DNA of 64,000 nucleotides from Amycolatopsis coloradensis (GTDB taxonomy: Bacteria; Actinomycetota; Actinomycetes; Mycobacteriales; Pseudonocardiaceae). The stretch is taken from positions 4,952,755 through 5,016,754 of the forward strand of contig NZ_CP150484.1 of NCBI RefSeq assembly GCF_037997115.1, written 5' to 3'. Within the stretch, counting starts at the first letter, position 1; each line of letters starts with the position of its first letter. The position numbers and the translations under genes were made by a program. A model generated the notes under the pieces. The model was given only the letters and a program-made list of their open reading frames with translations, was not told where the DNA came from and searched no databases. Below, in pieces: positions 1 to 8,342 of the stretch.

Positions 1-59
1 CTTGGTCACGTGATCTCATAGGCGTATGAGCACCATCGACCGGCGGGCCCGGACGTCTT

Positions 60-533
60 TCACTGGTGCTGCAGGTCCGGTTCCGGGTAGTCGCCTGCCT
101 TGCGTTCGAGCGCGGTGGTGAAGAGACCCAGCGCGATCATGCCGACGCCGAGGCCGAGATGCAGCCAGTTGTCGGCGACGTTGAACGGCAGGAAATTCCC
201 CGGGCTGCTCTGCGGGATCGCCAAGCCGATGAGCCACAGGAGCAGATAGATCCCGCCGCCGACCATCAGGAAGACCCGGGAAGCGGCGCGTTTGCCGGCG
301 GCGAGCACGCCCACCACGCCGAACAGCAGATGCACCAGGTTGTGCAGGATCGACACGGCGAAGACCCCGAACAAGCGTGCGCCGGAATGATGCCCGGCGA
401 ATTCGAGCTCGTCGTAGCCGGTGGTGATACCCGGGATGAAGCCGAGGACGCCGACCACGAGGAAGACCGCGCCGACCGCCAGCGCGGCCACTTGCGGCGG
501 ACGCCGTCCGGTGTGGGTGCCGTTCGCGGTCAT
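60..533 (-). CDS. DUF4383 integral membrane protein
   Basis: A 157-aa protein with four hydrophobic segments (about residues 15-35, 55-80, 88-107 and 125-143). The second carries the HNLVHLLFGVVG stretch typical of the DUF4383 family found in actinobacteria. No catalytic residue is apparent; the family has no known function and the protein is expected in the cytoplasmic membrane. The ATG overlaps the stop of the small upstream gene (ATGA), so the two are probably translationally coupled and form the end of a minus-strand run beginning near 2093. Family assignment is by recognition; role unknown. Confidence 0.85.
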   Translation of the reverse strand: MTANGTHTGRRPPQVAALAVGAVFLVVGVLGFIPGITTGYDELEFAGHHSGARLFGVFAVSILHNLVHLLFGVVGVLAAGKRAASRVFLMVGGGIYLLLWLIGLAIPQSSPGNFLPFNVADNWLHLGLGVGMIALGLFTTALERKAGDYPEPDLQHQ

Positions 534-694
534 GAGTCGCGGCCGTCCGGTCGTTCGCCCGCGGAACCTTCCCGCGCTTCGCCGGATTGCTCGACGCTCT
601 TGCGCTGTTCCTCAGGCGAATTCGGGTTTCGGTGGTCGGCGCCCTCGGCCGGGTCCGTGGGGCGGGCGCCGCGCACCGCCTCTTCTTCGTCCAT
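530..694 (-). CDS. small acidic hydrophilic protein (54 aa)
   Basis: An ATG-started frame of 54 codons beginning MDEEEAVRGARPTDPAEG and ending in a TGA that overlaps the ATG of the DUF4383 gene. It has no hydrophobic segment and is rich in Glu, Asp, Arg, Gly and Pro, so it is probably disordered. The overlap, the G/C-ended codons and the same-strand neighbours on both sides support a real gene. The frame stays open upstream of this ATG, so the start is not certain. No family recognised and no function proposed. Confidence 0.55.
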   Translation of the reverse strand: MDEEEAVRGARPTDPAEGADHRNPNSPEEQRKSVEQSGEAREGSAGERPDGRDS

Positions 695-744
695 GCCGGC
701 CGGGTACCCCGGGTGCTCCGGGATAATCCTCGGCCGGCGTCGGC

Positions 745-1200
745 TCAGACGTCGCCGGACGCCAGAAGGGTCAGGAGTTCGGCGTGCCCGGCCTGGGTGA
801 TCAGGCTGGCGGCGTCGAAGTAGATGCGCTCGTTCGTGATCCGATCCTCGTCGAAGAAGAACACCGCGATGATCGGCACCCGGAACGCCTTGCCGGTGGG
901 CGGGCGGCCGTAGAACTCGCCGAGGTTGGTGCCGAGCAGGTCGAATTCGACGATGACCGACTCGTCGGCGAAGTGGTACCGGACGTTGTCGTGCCGCTGG
1001 TCCGGGAACGCCGTCCTGGTCATGCGGTAGTAGGCCATGACCTCTTCGCCGCCGTCGAAGATCTGCCCGGTCGCCATGATCTCGTAGTGCGGATGGCCGT
1101 TGAAGGTGCCCAGTGTGCGGTCGAACTCGTGGGCCACCTCGGTGTCCATATGCTCTTCGATGATCTTGAGGCGGCGCTCGCGCAGGTCTTCGCTGATCAC
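745..1200 (-). CDS. SnoaL-like / NTF2-fold protein
   Basis: About 151 aa from a GTG that overlaps the stop codon of the upstream gene (GTGA at 1197-1200); a longer frame to 1284 exists but runs inside the upstream gene. The sequence has the SnoaL-like pattern: an N-terminal helix with HEFDRTLGTF, a middle GGEEVMAYYRMTRTAFPD segment and a C-terminal sheet with FFFDEDRITNERIYFD. The NTF2 fold includes polyketide cyclases, isomerases and ester cyclases, so the reaction cannot be named. It sits in a minus-strand run with the secreted protein upstream. Confidence 0.75.
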   Translation of the reverse strand: MISEDLRERRLKIIEEHMDTEVAHEFDRTLGTFNGHPHYEIMATGQIFDGGEEVMAYYRMTRTAFPDQRHDNVRYHFADESVIVEFDLLGTNLGEFYGRPPTGKAFRVPIIAVFFFDEDRITNERIYFDAASLITQAGHAELLTLLASGDV

Positions 1201-2093
1201 TGGTCCTCCGGGTGGTTCCTGGTCGCGATCCGGAGCCTGCCGCCCGCGGCCTCGTCGTCCGTTCCGTAGAGCAGGCTGCCGCACGAGCGTGACAAGCAGG
1301 TCATGGCCTCGATCTTGTGGCCGGGGAAGTCGCCGATCCTCACCGGAACGGGGGAGAGGGCGATCGAGCCGTCGGGGCGGAGGACACCGGCCTCGTACAC
1401 GGCCGAATCGAAGGGGCCTTCGTCGCCGGGATCGGAGGCGGCCGAGATCAGGACGCGGTCGTCGGCGGTGATCTCGACGTCCGAGGCGTGCCGGACGTGG
1501 GCGACCGGGTACGGGACGCGGAACGGGATCGACTTCGGCTTCTTGAAGGACAGCTTCGAGACAGAGAACTCCGCCGAGTAGAGCGTGGCGGGGCGGGTGT
1601 CCTGACCGCGGTCCGCCCAGACCGCGAACAATCGGTCATTCACCTTTTTCAGCGCGAAACCCTCGTAATTGTCGTCCGGGTCGCCTTTCGGGACCTGGAA
1701 AGTGCCGAGCACTTTCAGGCGCCGGTCCTTCAAGGTGAAGTGGAAGCCTTTGCCGTCGCTGGCCAGTGCGATGAATTCGCCGTTCTTCCCCGGCACGGGT
1801 TCGGCCGCTTCGAGATCCACCGGGAGCTCGCCTGGCCAGTCGAGAGAGTCCACGTTGGACACTTTACCGTGGTCGATGCGGACCCGTACCGCACGGTTCT
1901 CTCCGGCTTTCTTGTTGTCCCGCAGGACAAGCGCGTCGATACGGTCGTCGTCCCTGTCCAGGACGGCGATGCCGCTGGCGCCGGAGGTCATGCCGGTGCC
2001 GATGGATTCCCAGCCGTCGCCCGCGAGCGCGGCGGACGGCAGGAACAGGGGAATGGTCAAGGCTGAAAGAATGGCGATGGAGGCGAATTTCAT
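1197..2093 (-). CDS. secreted esterase-like-phytase-type protein (298 aa)
   Basis: The N-terminus has a clear Sec signal peptide (MKFASIAILSALTIPLF, cleavage likely after the SAALA at about residue 24). The mature part is beta-rich with repeated short strands. It contains DDNYEGFAL followed by LFAVWADRGQ, and the C-terminal half has IEAMTCLSRSCGSLLYGTDDE with two cysteines that could pair. The YEGFA...WAD pattern recurs in the neighbouring secreted protein at 2186-3196 and resembles the esterase-like activity of phytase group of beta-propeller-like domains. Exported outside the cell; substrate unknown. Confidence 0.65.
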   Translation of the reverse strand: MKFASIAILSALTIPLFLPSAALAGDGWESIGTGMTSGASGIAVLDRDDDRIDALVLRDNKKAGENRAVRVRIDHGKVSNVDSLDWPGELPVDLEAAEPVPGKNGEFIALASDGKGFHFTLKDRRLKVLGTFQVPKGDPDDNYEGFALKKVNDRLFAVWADRGQDTRPATLYSAEFSVSKLSFKKPKSIPFRVPYPVAHVRHASDVEITADDRVLISAASDPGDEGPFDSAVYEAGVLRPDGSIALSPVPVRIGDFPGHKIEAMTCLSRSCGSLLYGTDDEAAGGRLRIATRNHPEDQ

Positions 2094-2144
2094 GCCGACA
2101 AACTAGTTCAAGAAGAGGCCGGGGGAAAGGCCGGAATCGATGCA

Positions 2145-2178
2145 CTCCATTCCGGCGCGAATCCGCGCCGGAATGGAG
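2145..2178. terminator. strong stem-loop between two secreted-protein genes
   Basis: Perfect inverted repeat with 15-bp arms (CTCCATTCCGGCGCG at 2145-2159 and its complement at 2164-2178) and a 4-base loop. It lies 8 bp beyond the stop codon of the minus-strand gene ending at 2186, the expected place for a factor-independent terminator, although no U-tract follows. Confidence 0.7.
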
Positions 2179-2185
2179 CACCGGT

Positions 2186-3196
2186 TCAGCCGCAGGAGAG
2201 GGTGCCGGAGCGGAGCGCGTGGCCGCCTTCGTTCCCGTCGTCGGCCCAGACGACCTGCTTGCTCCCGGAGGCGCACGTGGCCGAAATCGCGAAGCCTTCG
2301 TTGTTGTAGTCCGGCATCCCGCTCGGCCGGTCGTGCATGGCCGTGACGGCGAACTTGCCCTGGGCGTCGACGGCCAGCGTCGTCGAATCACCGCCGCAGG
2401 TGTCGTCGCAGACCGCCCACAGTTTGCCGGTGGAAGCCTCGTACTCGAGTTCCATGATCGAGCCGAGCCCGCTCGCGAAACTCGCGACCCGGGTGTACTT
2501 CCCGCCCGCCTGGTCGAGCGCGTAGGCGTAGATCATCCCGTTGCTTTCGAGGCCGACCAAGTAGAGGCCGGTGCCGTGGCCGGGATAGTTGCTCGGGTTG
2601 TACGGAGTCTTCGTGCGCTGGTCCACGAACCCCTTGGCGGTGAGAGCGCTGTCCGGGATCCACGAGACGGCTTCGAGCCCGTCGTTGGCCGAAACCTTCG
2701 GCAGGTCCGCCGTCAGGTTCCATTCGGCCTTGGCGCTGAGGCTCTTGGCCGAACCGGAGACGTCGTACCGGAGCACCTTGAGAGCGCTCGTCCTGCTGTT
2801 GTCGCCGTCGCGTTCGGTGGCCGCGACCACGCCGTCCGGGGTGGCCACGACGGCTTCGGCGTCGGGGTCGCCCTTGCCGTCGCGGTAGCGCAGCTGCTTG
2901 CCCGACGACCAGCCGTTGGCCGTGTCCGGCTGCCATTTGGTGCCGTTGCGCACGAGGCGGTACAGCGTGCCGGGACCGTTCTTGACCGCCCACAGGACGT
3001 CGGGGCTTCCGAAGGACAGGCCGCTCATGTTGCCGCCGAGAACGTTCGAACCGTCGGCGGTGGTGACGGCCGAAGCGCCCGGCCAGGGGCTGTTCGCCGT
3101 GGTGCTCGCGGTGGCGGTCGCGGCGGGCAGCGTCAGCAGGGCCGCGGCGACGGTGGCCACGGCGGCGGGCCGGATCCGGCGAGTTGATCGGGGCAT
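2186..3196 (-). CDS. secreted esterase-like-phytase-type protein (336 aa)
   Basis: Starts MPRSTRRIRPAAVATVAAAL with a twin-arginine-rich n-region and hydrophobic core, and cleavage is expected after TATAS near residue 31. The mature protein has repeated WAV/LYR strands, GDPDAEAVVATPDG, NDGLEAVSWIPD, CDDTCGG and YNNEGFAIS...VVWADDG. The EGFA...WAD pairing matches the downstream neighbour at 1197-2093, so these are probably diverged paralogues. Four cysteines near the C-terminus could form disulfides. Likely extracellular; catalytic activity not demonstrated by sequence alone. Confidence 0.7.
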   Translation of the reverse strand: MPRSTRRIRPAAVATVAAALLTLPAATATASTTANSPWPGASAVTTADGSNVLGGNMSGLSFGSPDVLWAVKNGPGTLYRLVRNGTKWQPDTANGWSSGKQLRYRDGKGDPDAEAVVATPDGVVAATERDGDNSRTSALKVLRYDVSGSAKSLSAKAEWNLTADLPKVSANDGLEAVSWIPDSALTAKGFVDQRTKTPYNPSNYPGHGTGLYLVGLESNGMIYAYALDQAGGKYTRVASFASGLGSIMELEYEASTGKLWAVCDDTCGGDSTTLAVDAQGKFAVTAMHDRPSGMPDYNNEGFAISATCASGSKQVVWADDGNEGGHALRSGTLSCG

Positions 3197-3303
3197 TCGC
3201 GCTCCTTCGGGGCGGACGAAGTGGGTCGCGGCGTGTCGTCACAAGTTAAGTAAGTTTCCTTACGAATACAAGATATCGCCAGGTTCTCACGAAATGAAGC
3301 AAC

Positions 3304-3371
3304 GCTGGGTTTACAAATGGTGTCCACTTGTCAAACCGGATGTACATCGCCTAAAGTTTTGTAAACCCAGC
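3304..3371 (+). promoter_or_regulatory. alkB promoter bracketed by a 14-bp inverted repeat
   Basis: GCTGGGTTTACAAA (3304-3317) and its exact complement TTTGTAAACCCAGC (3358-3371) flank 40 bp. Inside are a plausible -35 TTGTCA (3328-3333) and -10 TAAAGT (3352-3357), 18 bp apart. The right arm ends just before the GGAGGAGG ribosome-binding site of alkB. This arrangement suits a two-site repressor operator; the TetR regulator at the end of the same operon is the natural candidate. Confidence 0.6.
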
Positions 3372-3388
3372 CAACGGAGGAGGGTGCG

Positions 3389-4789
3389 ATGAGCGAGATG
3401 ACGGGCACGATCCCGGCGGGCTCGACCGAACGGTGGACCGACCGCAAGCGGTACCTCTGGCTGATCGGCCTGGTGGTCCCTTCGCTCGCCTTCCTGGCCA
3501 TCGGCCTGCACGCGGCCACCGGATGGGGTGTGTGGTTGTGGATCGGGCCGATCGTGATCCTGGTGATCGTGCCGCTGATCGACCTGCTGGCCGGCCTGGA
3601 CCGCAGCAATCCGCCCGACGACGTGATCGAACGGCTGGAGCGGGATCGCTACTACCGGTGGATCACCTTCGCCTTCCTGCCCATCCAGTACGCGGGTTTC
3701 GTCGTCGCGTTCTGGCTGATCGCCCGCGGCGACCTTTCCGTCGCGGACAAGATCGGGCTGGCGATCTCGATCGGCTGCATCGGCGGTATCGGCATCAACA
3801 CCGCGCACGAACTCGGGCACAAGAAGGAGAGCCACGAGCGCTGGCTGTCGAAGATCGCGCTGGCGCAGAGCTTCTACGGCCACTTCTACATCGAGCACAA
3901 CCGCGGCCACCACGTCCGCGTGGCGACCCCGGAGGATCCGGCCAGCAGCCGGGTGGGGGAGAGCTTCTACCGCTTCTGGCCGCGCACGGTGTTCGGCTCG
4001 CTGAAATCCGCGTGGGGTCTGGAGCGCAAGCGGTACGCCCGTCGTGACCGGCATCCGTTCCGGATCGGCAACGACGTGCTCAACGCCTGGCTGATGTCGG
4101 CGGTGCTGTGGGCGGCCATGACCGTGTGGCTGGGGCCGGGGATCCTGCCGTATCTGGTGATCCAGGCCGTGATCGGCTTCTCGCTGCTGGAGGTCGTGAA
4201 CTACATGGAGCACTACGGCATGCGGCGGCAGAAGGTCGGCCCGCCGAACCGGCGCCGCTATGAACGGGTGGATCCCAGCCACAGCTGGAACTCCAACAAC
4301 ATCGCCACCAACGTGCTGCTCTACCACCTGCAACGGCACAGCGATCACCACGCGAACCCGACTCGCCGCTACCAGACGCTGCGTGATTTCGCGGAATCGC
4401 CGGTCCTGCCGACGGGGTACGCCGGAATGATCGTGCTGGCGCTGTTCCCGCCGGTGTGGCGGCGGGTGATGGATCCGCGCGTCCTCGCGCATTTCGACGG
4501 CGACATCTCCCGGGCCAACATCCAGCCGTCGAAGCGGGCGAAGATCCTGGCGCGCTACGGAACGCGCGTCACCGCGCCGTCCCGGGTCGTCGCCGACACG
4601 CACGGCGACGCGACCGAAGGCGGGATGTGCCCGGGCTGCGGCTATGTCTACGACGAGAAACTCGGCGATCCGCGTGAGGGTTTCCCCGCCGGAACGCCGT
4701 GGTCGGCGATCCCGGATTCGTGGTGCTGCCCGGACTGCGGCGTGCGGGAGAAGGTCGATTTCGTGGCACCGGGAAGGGTCGGAGCATGA
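3389..4789 (+). CDS. alkB: alkane 1-monooxygenase fused to rubredoxin (AlkB-Rd)
   Basis: A 466-aa membrane protein that hydroxylates terminal carbons of medium or long alkanes. Hydrophobic segments lie at about 20-70, 90-135 and 235-270. The three diiron histidine clusters are visible: HELGHKK (140-146), EHNRGHHVRV (169-178) and LQRHSDHHANP (314-324), plus NYMEHYG (271-277). From residue 414 a rubredoxin domain follows (CPGCGYVYDE and CCPDCGVREK; iron ligands C414, C417, C447, C450). Such natural fusions are known in actinomycetes including Prauserella. The ATG follows GGAGGAGGGTGCG. It is first of a four-gene operon with ferredoxin, reductase and TetR. Confidence 0.95.
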   Translation: MSEMTGTIPAGSTERWTDRKRYLWLIGLVVPSLAFLAIGLHAATGWGVWLWIGPIVILVIVPLIDLLAGLDRSNPPDDVIERLERDRYYRWITFAFLPIQYAGFVVAFWLIARGDLSVADKIGLAISIGCIGGIGINTAHELGHKKESHERWLSKIALAQSFYGHFYIEHNRGHHVRVATPEDPASSRVGESFYRFWPRTVFGSLKSAWGLERKRYARRDRHPFRIGNDVLNAWLMSAVLWAAMTVWLGPGILPYLVIQAVIGFSLLEVVNYMEHYGMRRQKVGPPNRRRYERVDPSHSWNSNNIATNVLLYHLQRHSDHHANPTRRYQTLRDFAESPVLPTGYAGMIVLALFPPVWRRVMDPRVLAHFDGDISRANIQPSKRAKILARYGTRVTAPSRVVADTHGDATEGGMCPGCGYVYDEKLGDPREGFPAGTPWSAIPDSWCCPDCGVREKVDFVAPGRVGA

Positions 4790-4980
4790 TGAAGATCGAA
4801 GCGGACCGCGCGAAATGCGACGGGCTGGGCATGTGCGAGGCGATGGCGCCCGACTTCTTCGAAGTGGGCGACGACGGGACGGTCGTCGTGCTCGACGAGC
4901 GGCCCGGTGAGGAATACCGCCAGGACCTGTCGGCCGCTGTCGACGCCTGCCCGGTCCTCGCGCTGAAGCTGCGGGACTGA
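4786..4980 (+). CDS. 3Fe-4S-type ferredoxin (64 aa)
   Basis: Start chosen at the ATG that overlaps the alkB stop (ATGA). The 64-aa product has C11 and C17 in CDGLGMC and C55 in DACP, the three-cysteine pattern of small [3Fe-4S] ferredoxins that usually serve cytochromes P450 in actinomycetes. Here it lies between an AlkB that already carries its own rubredoxin and a rubredoxin/ferredoxin reductase. It may relay electrons from the reductase to AlkB or to a P450 elsewhere. Acidic and soluble, as expected of a shuttle protein. Confidence 0.9.
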   Translation: MMKIEADRAKCDGLGMCEAMAPDFFEVGDDGTVVVLDERPGEEYRQDLSAAVDACPVLALKLRD

Positions 4981-4982
4981 CG

Positions 4983-6191
4983 ATGGCACTGGTCGTCGTG
5001 GGAGCGTCACTGGCCGGACTGCGCGCGGTCGAGGCCGCGCGCCGGGGCGGGTACCGGGGACGGATCGTGCTGATCGGCGCGGAGGAGCACCCGCCCTACG
5101 ACCGGCTCCCGCTGTCGAAATCCTTCCTGGCCGCGGACGGCTCGGGGCGAGTCGACCCCTTCCACACCGAGGCGGTGCTGCGCGACGAGATCGGCGTCGA
5201 GTTGATGCTCGGCGCGCCGGCGGACGGGCTCGACACCGCCGCTCGCGAGGTGTCGGTCGCCGGAACGACGGTTCCCTACGACGCACTGGTGATCGCGACC
5301 GGTGCCACCGCGCGGCGGCTCCCCGGCAGCGACGGGATCGCCGGGGTTCACACGCTGCGGACCGCCGAGGACGCGTTCGCCGTCCGTGCCGCACTCGACG
5401 ACGGCGCGCGCACGGTCGTGATCGGGGCGGGTTTCATCGGCTCGGAGGTCGCCGCCGCGGCCCGGAAACGCGGGCTGTCGTCGACGATCGTCGAAGCGCT
5501 CGACGTCCCGCTCGTCCGAGCGGTCGGGGCCGAGGCGGGCGCGGTGTGCGCTTCACTGCACCACGACGCGGGTACGGAACTGCGGCTTTCCACGACGGTC
5601 ACCGGCCTGGAATCCGACGGCGGTGCGGTGACCGGCGTCCGGCTTTCGACCGGTGAGGTGCTGCCCGCGGATCTGGTGGTCGCCGGCATCGGCGTCGTCC
5701 CGGCCACCGGCTGGCTGGCGGGGAGCGGGGTCCCGCTGCACGAGCGCGACGGTGGCGTGGTGTGCGATGCGACGCTGTCGACCGGGGTCCCCGGTGTGTA
5801 CGCCGCCGGAGACGTCGCACACGCCTCGAACCCGTTGTTCGACGGCGAGCTGATGCGGCTGGAGCACTGGACGAACGCCGCGGAGCAGGGTGCCGCGGCC
5901 GCTCGTCACGCGCTCGCCCCGGCGACGGCACGCGCGCTGGCGCCGGTGCCGTACTTCTGGTCGGACTGGTACGACCACCGGATCCAATTCGTCGGCACCC
6001 CGCGGGCGGACGAGGTGGTGGCCGCCGTCCCGGAGGCCGGTGGCTTCACCGCGCTGTACCGGCGCGGGGACCGGGTCGTCGGGGCGCTGACGATCGACCG
6101 GCCGCGCGAGATCATGAAGTACCGCCGCCATATCGCGGGACGGGCGCCGTGGCCCGAGGCGCTGGCTTTCGCGGCGGGCACGGCGGCCTAG
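4983..6191 (+). CDS. FAD-dependent ferredoxin/rubredoxin reductase
   Basis: A 402-aa flavoprotein of the pyridine nucleotide-disulfide class. It has an FAD-binding GASLAG turn (about residues 6-11), an NAD(P)H-binding GAGFIGSE (about 145-152) and the second FAD motif GVYAAGDVAHA (about 270-280). It moves electrons from NAD(P)H to the ferredoxin or rubredoxin and so powers AlkB. It begins 2 bp after the ferredoxin stop, in the same operon. Length and motifs fit the P450/alkane reductase family (BphA4/RubB-like). Confidence 0.92.
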   Translation: MALVVVGASLAGLRAVEAARRGGYRGRIVLIGAEEHPPYDRLPLSKSFLAADGSGRVDPFHTEAVLRDEIGVELMLGAPADGLDTAAREVSVAGTTVPYDALVIATGATARRLPGSDGIAGVHTLRTAEDAFAVRAALDDGARTVVIGAGFIGSEVAAAARKRGLSSTIVEALDVPLVRAVGAEAGAVCASLHHDAGTELRLSTTVTGLESDGGAVTGVRLSTGEVLPADLVVAGIGVVPATGWLAGSGVPLHERDGGVVCDATLSTGVPGVYAAGDVAHASNPLFDGELMRLEHWTNAAEQGAAAARHALAPATARALAPVPYFWSDWYDHRIQFVGTPRADEVVAAVPEAGGFTALYRRGDRVVGALTIDRPREIMKYRRHIAGRAPWPEALAFAAGTAA

Positions 6192-6192
6192 A

Positions 6193-6819
6193 ATGACGAT
6201 CATGAGTGAGGTACCGGCGACGGGGGGTCCGTACCGTCAACCGATCGTCGCGTCGGCGATCGAACTGACCGTGCGTTCCGGCTGGTCCTCGGTGACGATG
6301 AGCAAACTCGCGGAGATCGTCGGCGTCAGCCGTCAGACCGTCTACAACGAACTCGGCTCGAAGAGCCAGCTGGCCGAAGCGATGATCTCGCACGAACTCG
6401 CCCGGTTCCTCGCTGTGGTCCGTGAAGCGTTCGAACGGCACCCCGGCGACCTCGTCGAGGCGATCCACGACGCCGTCCGAGGCGTCCTCGAACTCGCCGA
6501 CGACAACCTCCTGCTGCGCGCCATCGTCTCGGCCACACATGGCGCCGACACCGAGTTGCTGCCGCTGCTGACGTCGCGGGCCGGGAGCCTCCTTGGCGAA
6601 GCGACGGTGATGCTGCGCGGTCGTGTTCGCGCCTACGGTCCGCCGCTGGACGCCGAGCAGCTCGACGTCGCCATCGACGTCGTGGTCCGGACCGTGCTGA
6701 GCCACATCATGCAGCCGTCGGACACTCCGGCGCGCACGGCCGACGCGCTGGCGTGGATGGCGTCGCGTGTACTCGGCGCGACGACGGCTCGGTCACTGCG
6801 GCATCCTTCGCAGAGTTAG
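6193..6819 (+). CDS. TetR-family regulator of the alkane operon
   Basis: About 208 aa (205 aa if the second ATG at 6202 is used). The N-terminal helix-turn-helix is visible as MSKLAEIVGVSRQTVYNEL (about residues 36-54), followed by a helical ligand-binding domain. It starts 1 bp after the reductase stop, so it is co-transcribed with alkB, ferredoxin and reductase. TetR regulators in this position in actinomycete alkB operons act as autorepressors released by fatty acids or alkane products; that role is inferred here. The 14-bp inverted repeat at 3304-3371 is its likely target. Confidence 0.9.
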   Translation: MTIMSEVPATGGPYRQPIVASAIELTVRSGWSSVTMSKLAEIVGVSRQTVYNELGSKSQLAEAMISHELARFLAVVREAFERHPGDLVEAIHDAVRGVLELADDNLLLRAIVSATHGADTELLPLLTSRAGSLLGEATVMLRGRVRAYGPPLDAEQLDVAIDVVVRTVLSHIMQPSDTPARTADALAWMASRVLGATTARSLRHPSQS

Positions 6820-7213
6820 GGCGCTGCCGCTCGGGGAGTCGAGTTTTCTGGACATGCCGTCGCCTCTTGATGACGACTCCTGCGCGTTTGTCGCATGTGC
6901 CGGAGACGGGCGAGCTGGAGAAGATCGAAAGCCTGATGGGTGGCATTGGCCCGCCGGAAGCCCGGACCACCGGTAGCCGGAAATCCCCGTCGTTCGCCCG
7001 TCGCGGTGAGCGAAATGTACCCCCGTGCTAAACCTCCCGCGGTCGGTGTCACATCGCGTTACCACTGGCGGAGATACCCATCAGTAGCCGAGCGACCACT
7101 CTTGTAACAGCACACGCACGGTGAACGATCCGCTACTCTGATCGGCGCGACTGAACAGGCTGCACCGATCAGCACCGCAACGCACCAGGGCGAGGGGTTC
7201 GAGGGGTGGACGC
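6820..7213. other. 394-bp intergenic region
   Basis: No open frame with coding character, tRNA-like fold or strong inverted repeat was seen. It separates the alkane operon from the ESX-associated cluster and probably carries the promoter of the latter in its last 120 bp, where AT content rises (around 7095-7150), but no convincing -35/-10 pair could be set. Confidence 0.5.
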
Positions 7214-7702
7214 GTGACCGAAGCAGAGAGATCGTCATGGCTGGGTGACCTGGGGTTCTACATCACTGACGACCGAGTGGCGGAAAACCGAGTGACAGAA
7301 AACGTCAACCGGGCCAAGGTCGCCGAAATCGCCACCAACGACCAAGTGCAACAAGCCGCCCATGCTCCCGGGTTCCGGCTTGATCGCGACCACGCCGAAA
7401 GAATGGTCCAAAAAGCCAAAGAAGTCTTGGAACACTTGCGAAACGATCAGACCATCACTCAGTCGCTGGAGCGAATGCGGTCGGCTGCCGAGGATCCGGT
7501 GAGCATGGGATTCACCAAGGCGGCCACGTGGAACGGCGATCAGCCGGGGGCGTTTGCCTATGGGGCGGGGCATGTTCGCCTTGAGATGCTCTATCTCAAG
7601 GAATTGGTCAAGCGACTTGAGAAGGCGCTGGGCCGAACAACCGAAAATGACCAAGAATCTGGCGAAGCCCTTAAGGGCAGCGTTCAAGAAGGAGCGGTGT
7701 AA
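7214..7702 (+). CDS. hypothetical helical protein of ESX-associated cluster (162 aa)
   Basis: GTG start at 7214. The product is hydrophilic and largely helical with no signal peptide: VQQAAHAPGFRLD, then long charged helices, and an MLYLKELVKRLEKALG amphipathic segment near the C-terminus. It is the first gene of a set (helical protein, DUF3558 lipoprotein, PPE/WXG-like protein, EspG) that recurs in Amycolatopsis-type genomes. Its stop overlaps the next ATG by one base. It may be a small ESX partner or WXG100-like substrate, though no WXG motif is present. The gene has more A/T-ended codons than its surroundings. Confidence 0.7.
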   Translation: MTEAERSSWLGDLGFYITDDRVAENRVTENVNRAKVAEIATNDQVQQAAHAPGFRLDRDHAERMVQKAKEVLEHLRNDQTITQSLERMRSAAEDPVSMGFTKAATWNGDQPGAFAYGAGHVRLEMLYLKELVKRLEKALGRTTENDQESGEALKGSVQEGAV

Positions 7703-8340
7703 TGCGTCGGCAGGTCATCATTATCGCACTCGGTGCGGCAACGGCATTGACCGTCGCGGCCTGCTCGGGTAGCGGCGCTACCCCTGGCACGTCGACCCCG
7801 GCCCCTCCGACGACGCCAGCGGCAAGTTCAGGGCAGGAATTGCCGTATGCGGGTGCGCCGAAGGTGTCCATGCCGCTCCCGGAGTCGATTTTCTCCGGTG
7901 ACCCGTGCGCGGACACTCTCAACGCCGACCAAATCCTCAAGGCCGTAGGAAAGCCTTCGGAAACCAAACGTGTGGACGCGGACACGGTCGGTCCGGGTTG
8001 TCAATGGCTCAATAAAAGCACTACGGGTCAGGTGACCATGCGGTATGCCACCAAGTTGCCTGGCGGCTTGAGCGCTATCTATGAGAATGTGAAGCCCAAG
8101 GCTGAAATCTGGAAGCCGATTTCTTCCCTGCAAGGTTTTCCGGCTGTTGCGTATGTCTCCCCTTCTGGTGGTTCACCTACCGAGTTCTGTCAGATCAGTA
8201 TCGGGGCGACCGATAGCACCACCATTGAAGTGTCGGTATTTCTCAGCCTCAACTCGGAAGGCAAGAAAGATCCGTGCGAGTCGGCTAACACGGTGGCGGA
8301 TCTCGTTATGACGAGTCTTCGTGCGAAGGCGGGTGTCTAG
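7702..8340 (+). CDS. DUF3558 lipoprotein
   Basis: A 212-aa lipoprotein: signal peptide MRRQVIIIALGAATALTVAA with lipobox ending at C21, then a Ser/Thr/Pro-rich linker (22-50) and a globular domain. The domain has the paired-cysteine pattern DPCADTLNADQI, GPGCQW, FCQISI and DPCESAN typical of DUF3558, an actinobacterial cell-surface family. It should be anchored on the outer face of the membrane. The ATG overlaps the stop of the preceding gene, and the PPE-like gene follows after 2 bp. The protein's function is unknown. Confidence 0.9.
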   Translation: MRRQVIIIALGAATALTVAACSGSGATPGTSTPAPPTTPAASSGQELPYAGAPKVSMPLPESIFSGDPCADTLNADQILKAVGKPSETKRVDADTVGPGCQWLNKSTTGQVTMRYATKLPGGLSAIYENVKPKAEIWKPISSLQGFPAVAYVSPSGGSPTEFCQISIGATDSTTIEVSVFLSLNSEGKKDPCESANTVADLVMTSLRAKAGV

Positions 8341-8342
8341 GC

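Noticed and set aside
6820-7213. Possible RNA gene or small protein in the 394-bp gap
   Set aside because: Several short frames exist but none has codon bias or a ribosome-binding site, and no tRNA-like or stable long hairpin was found.
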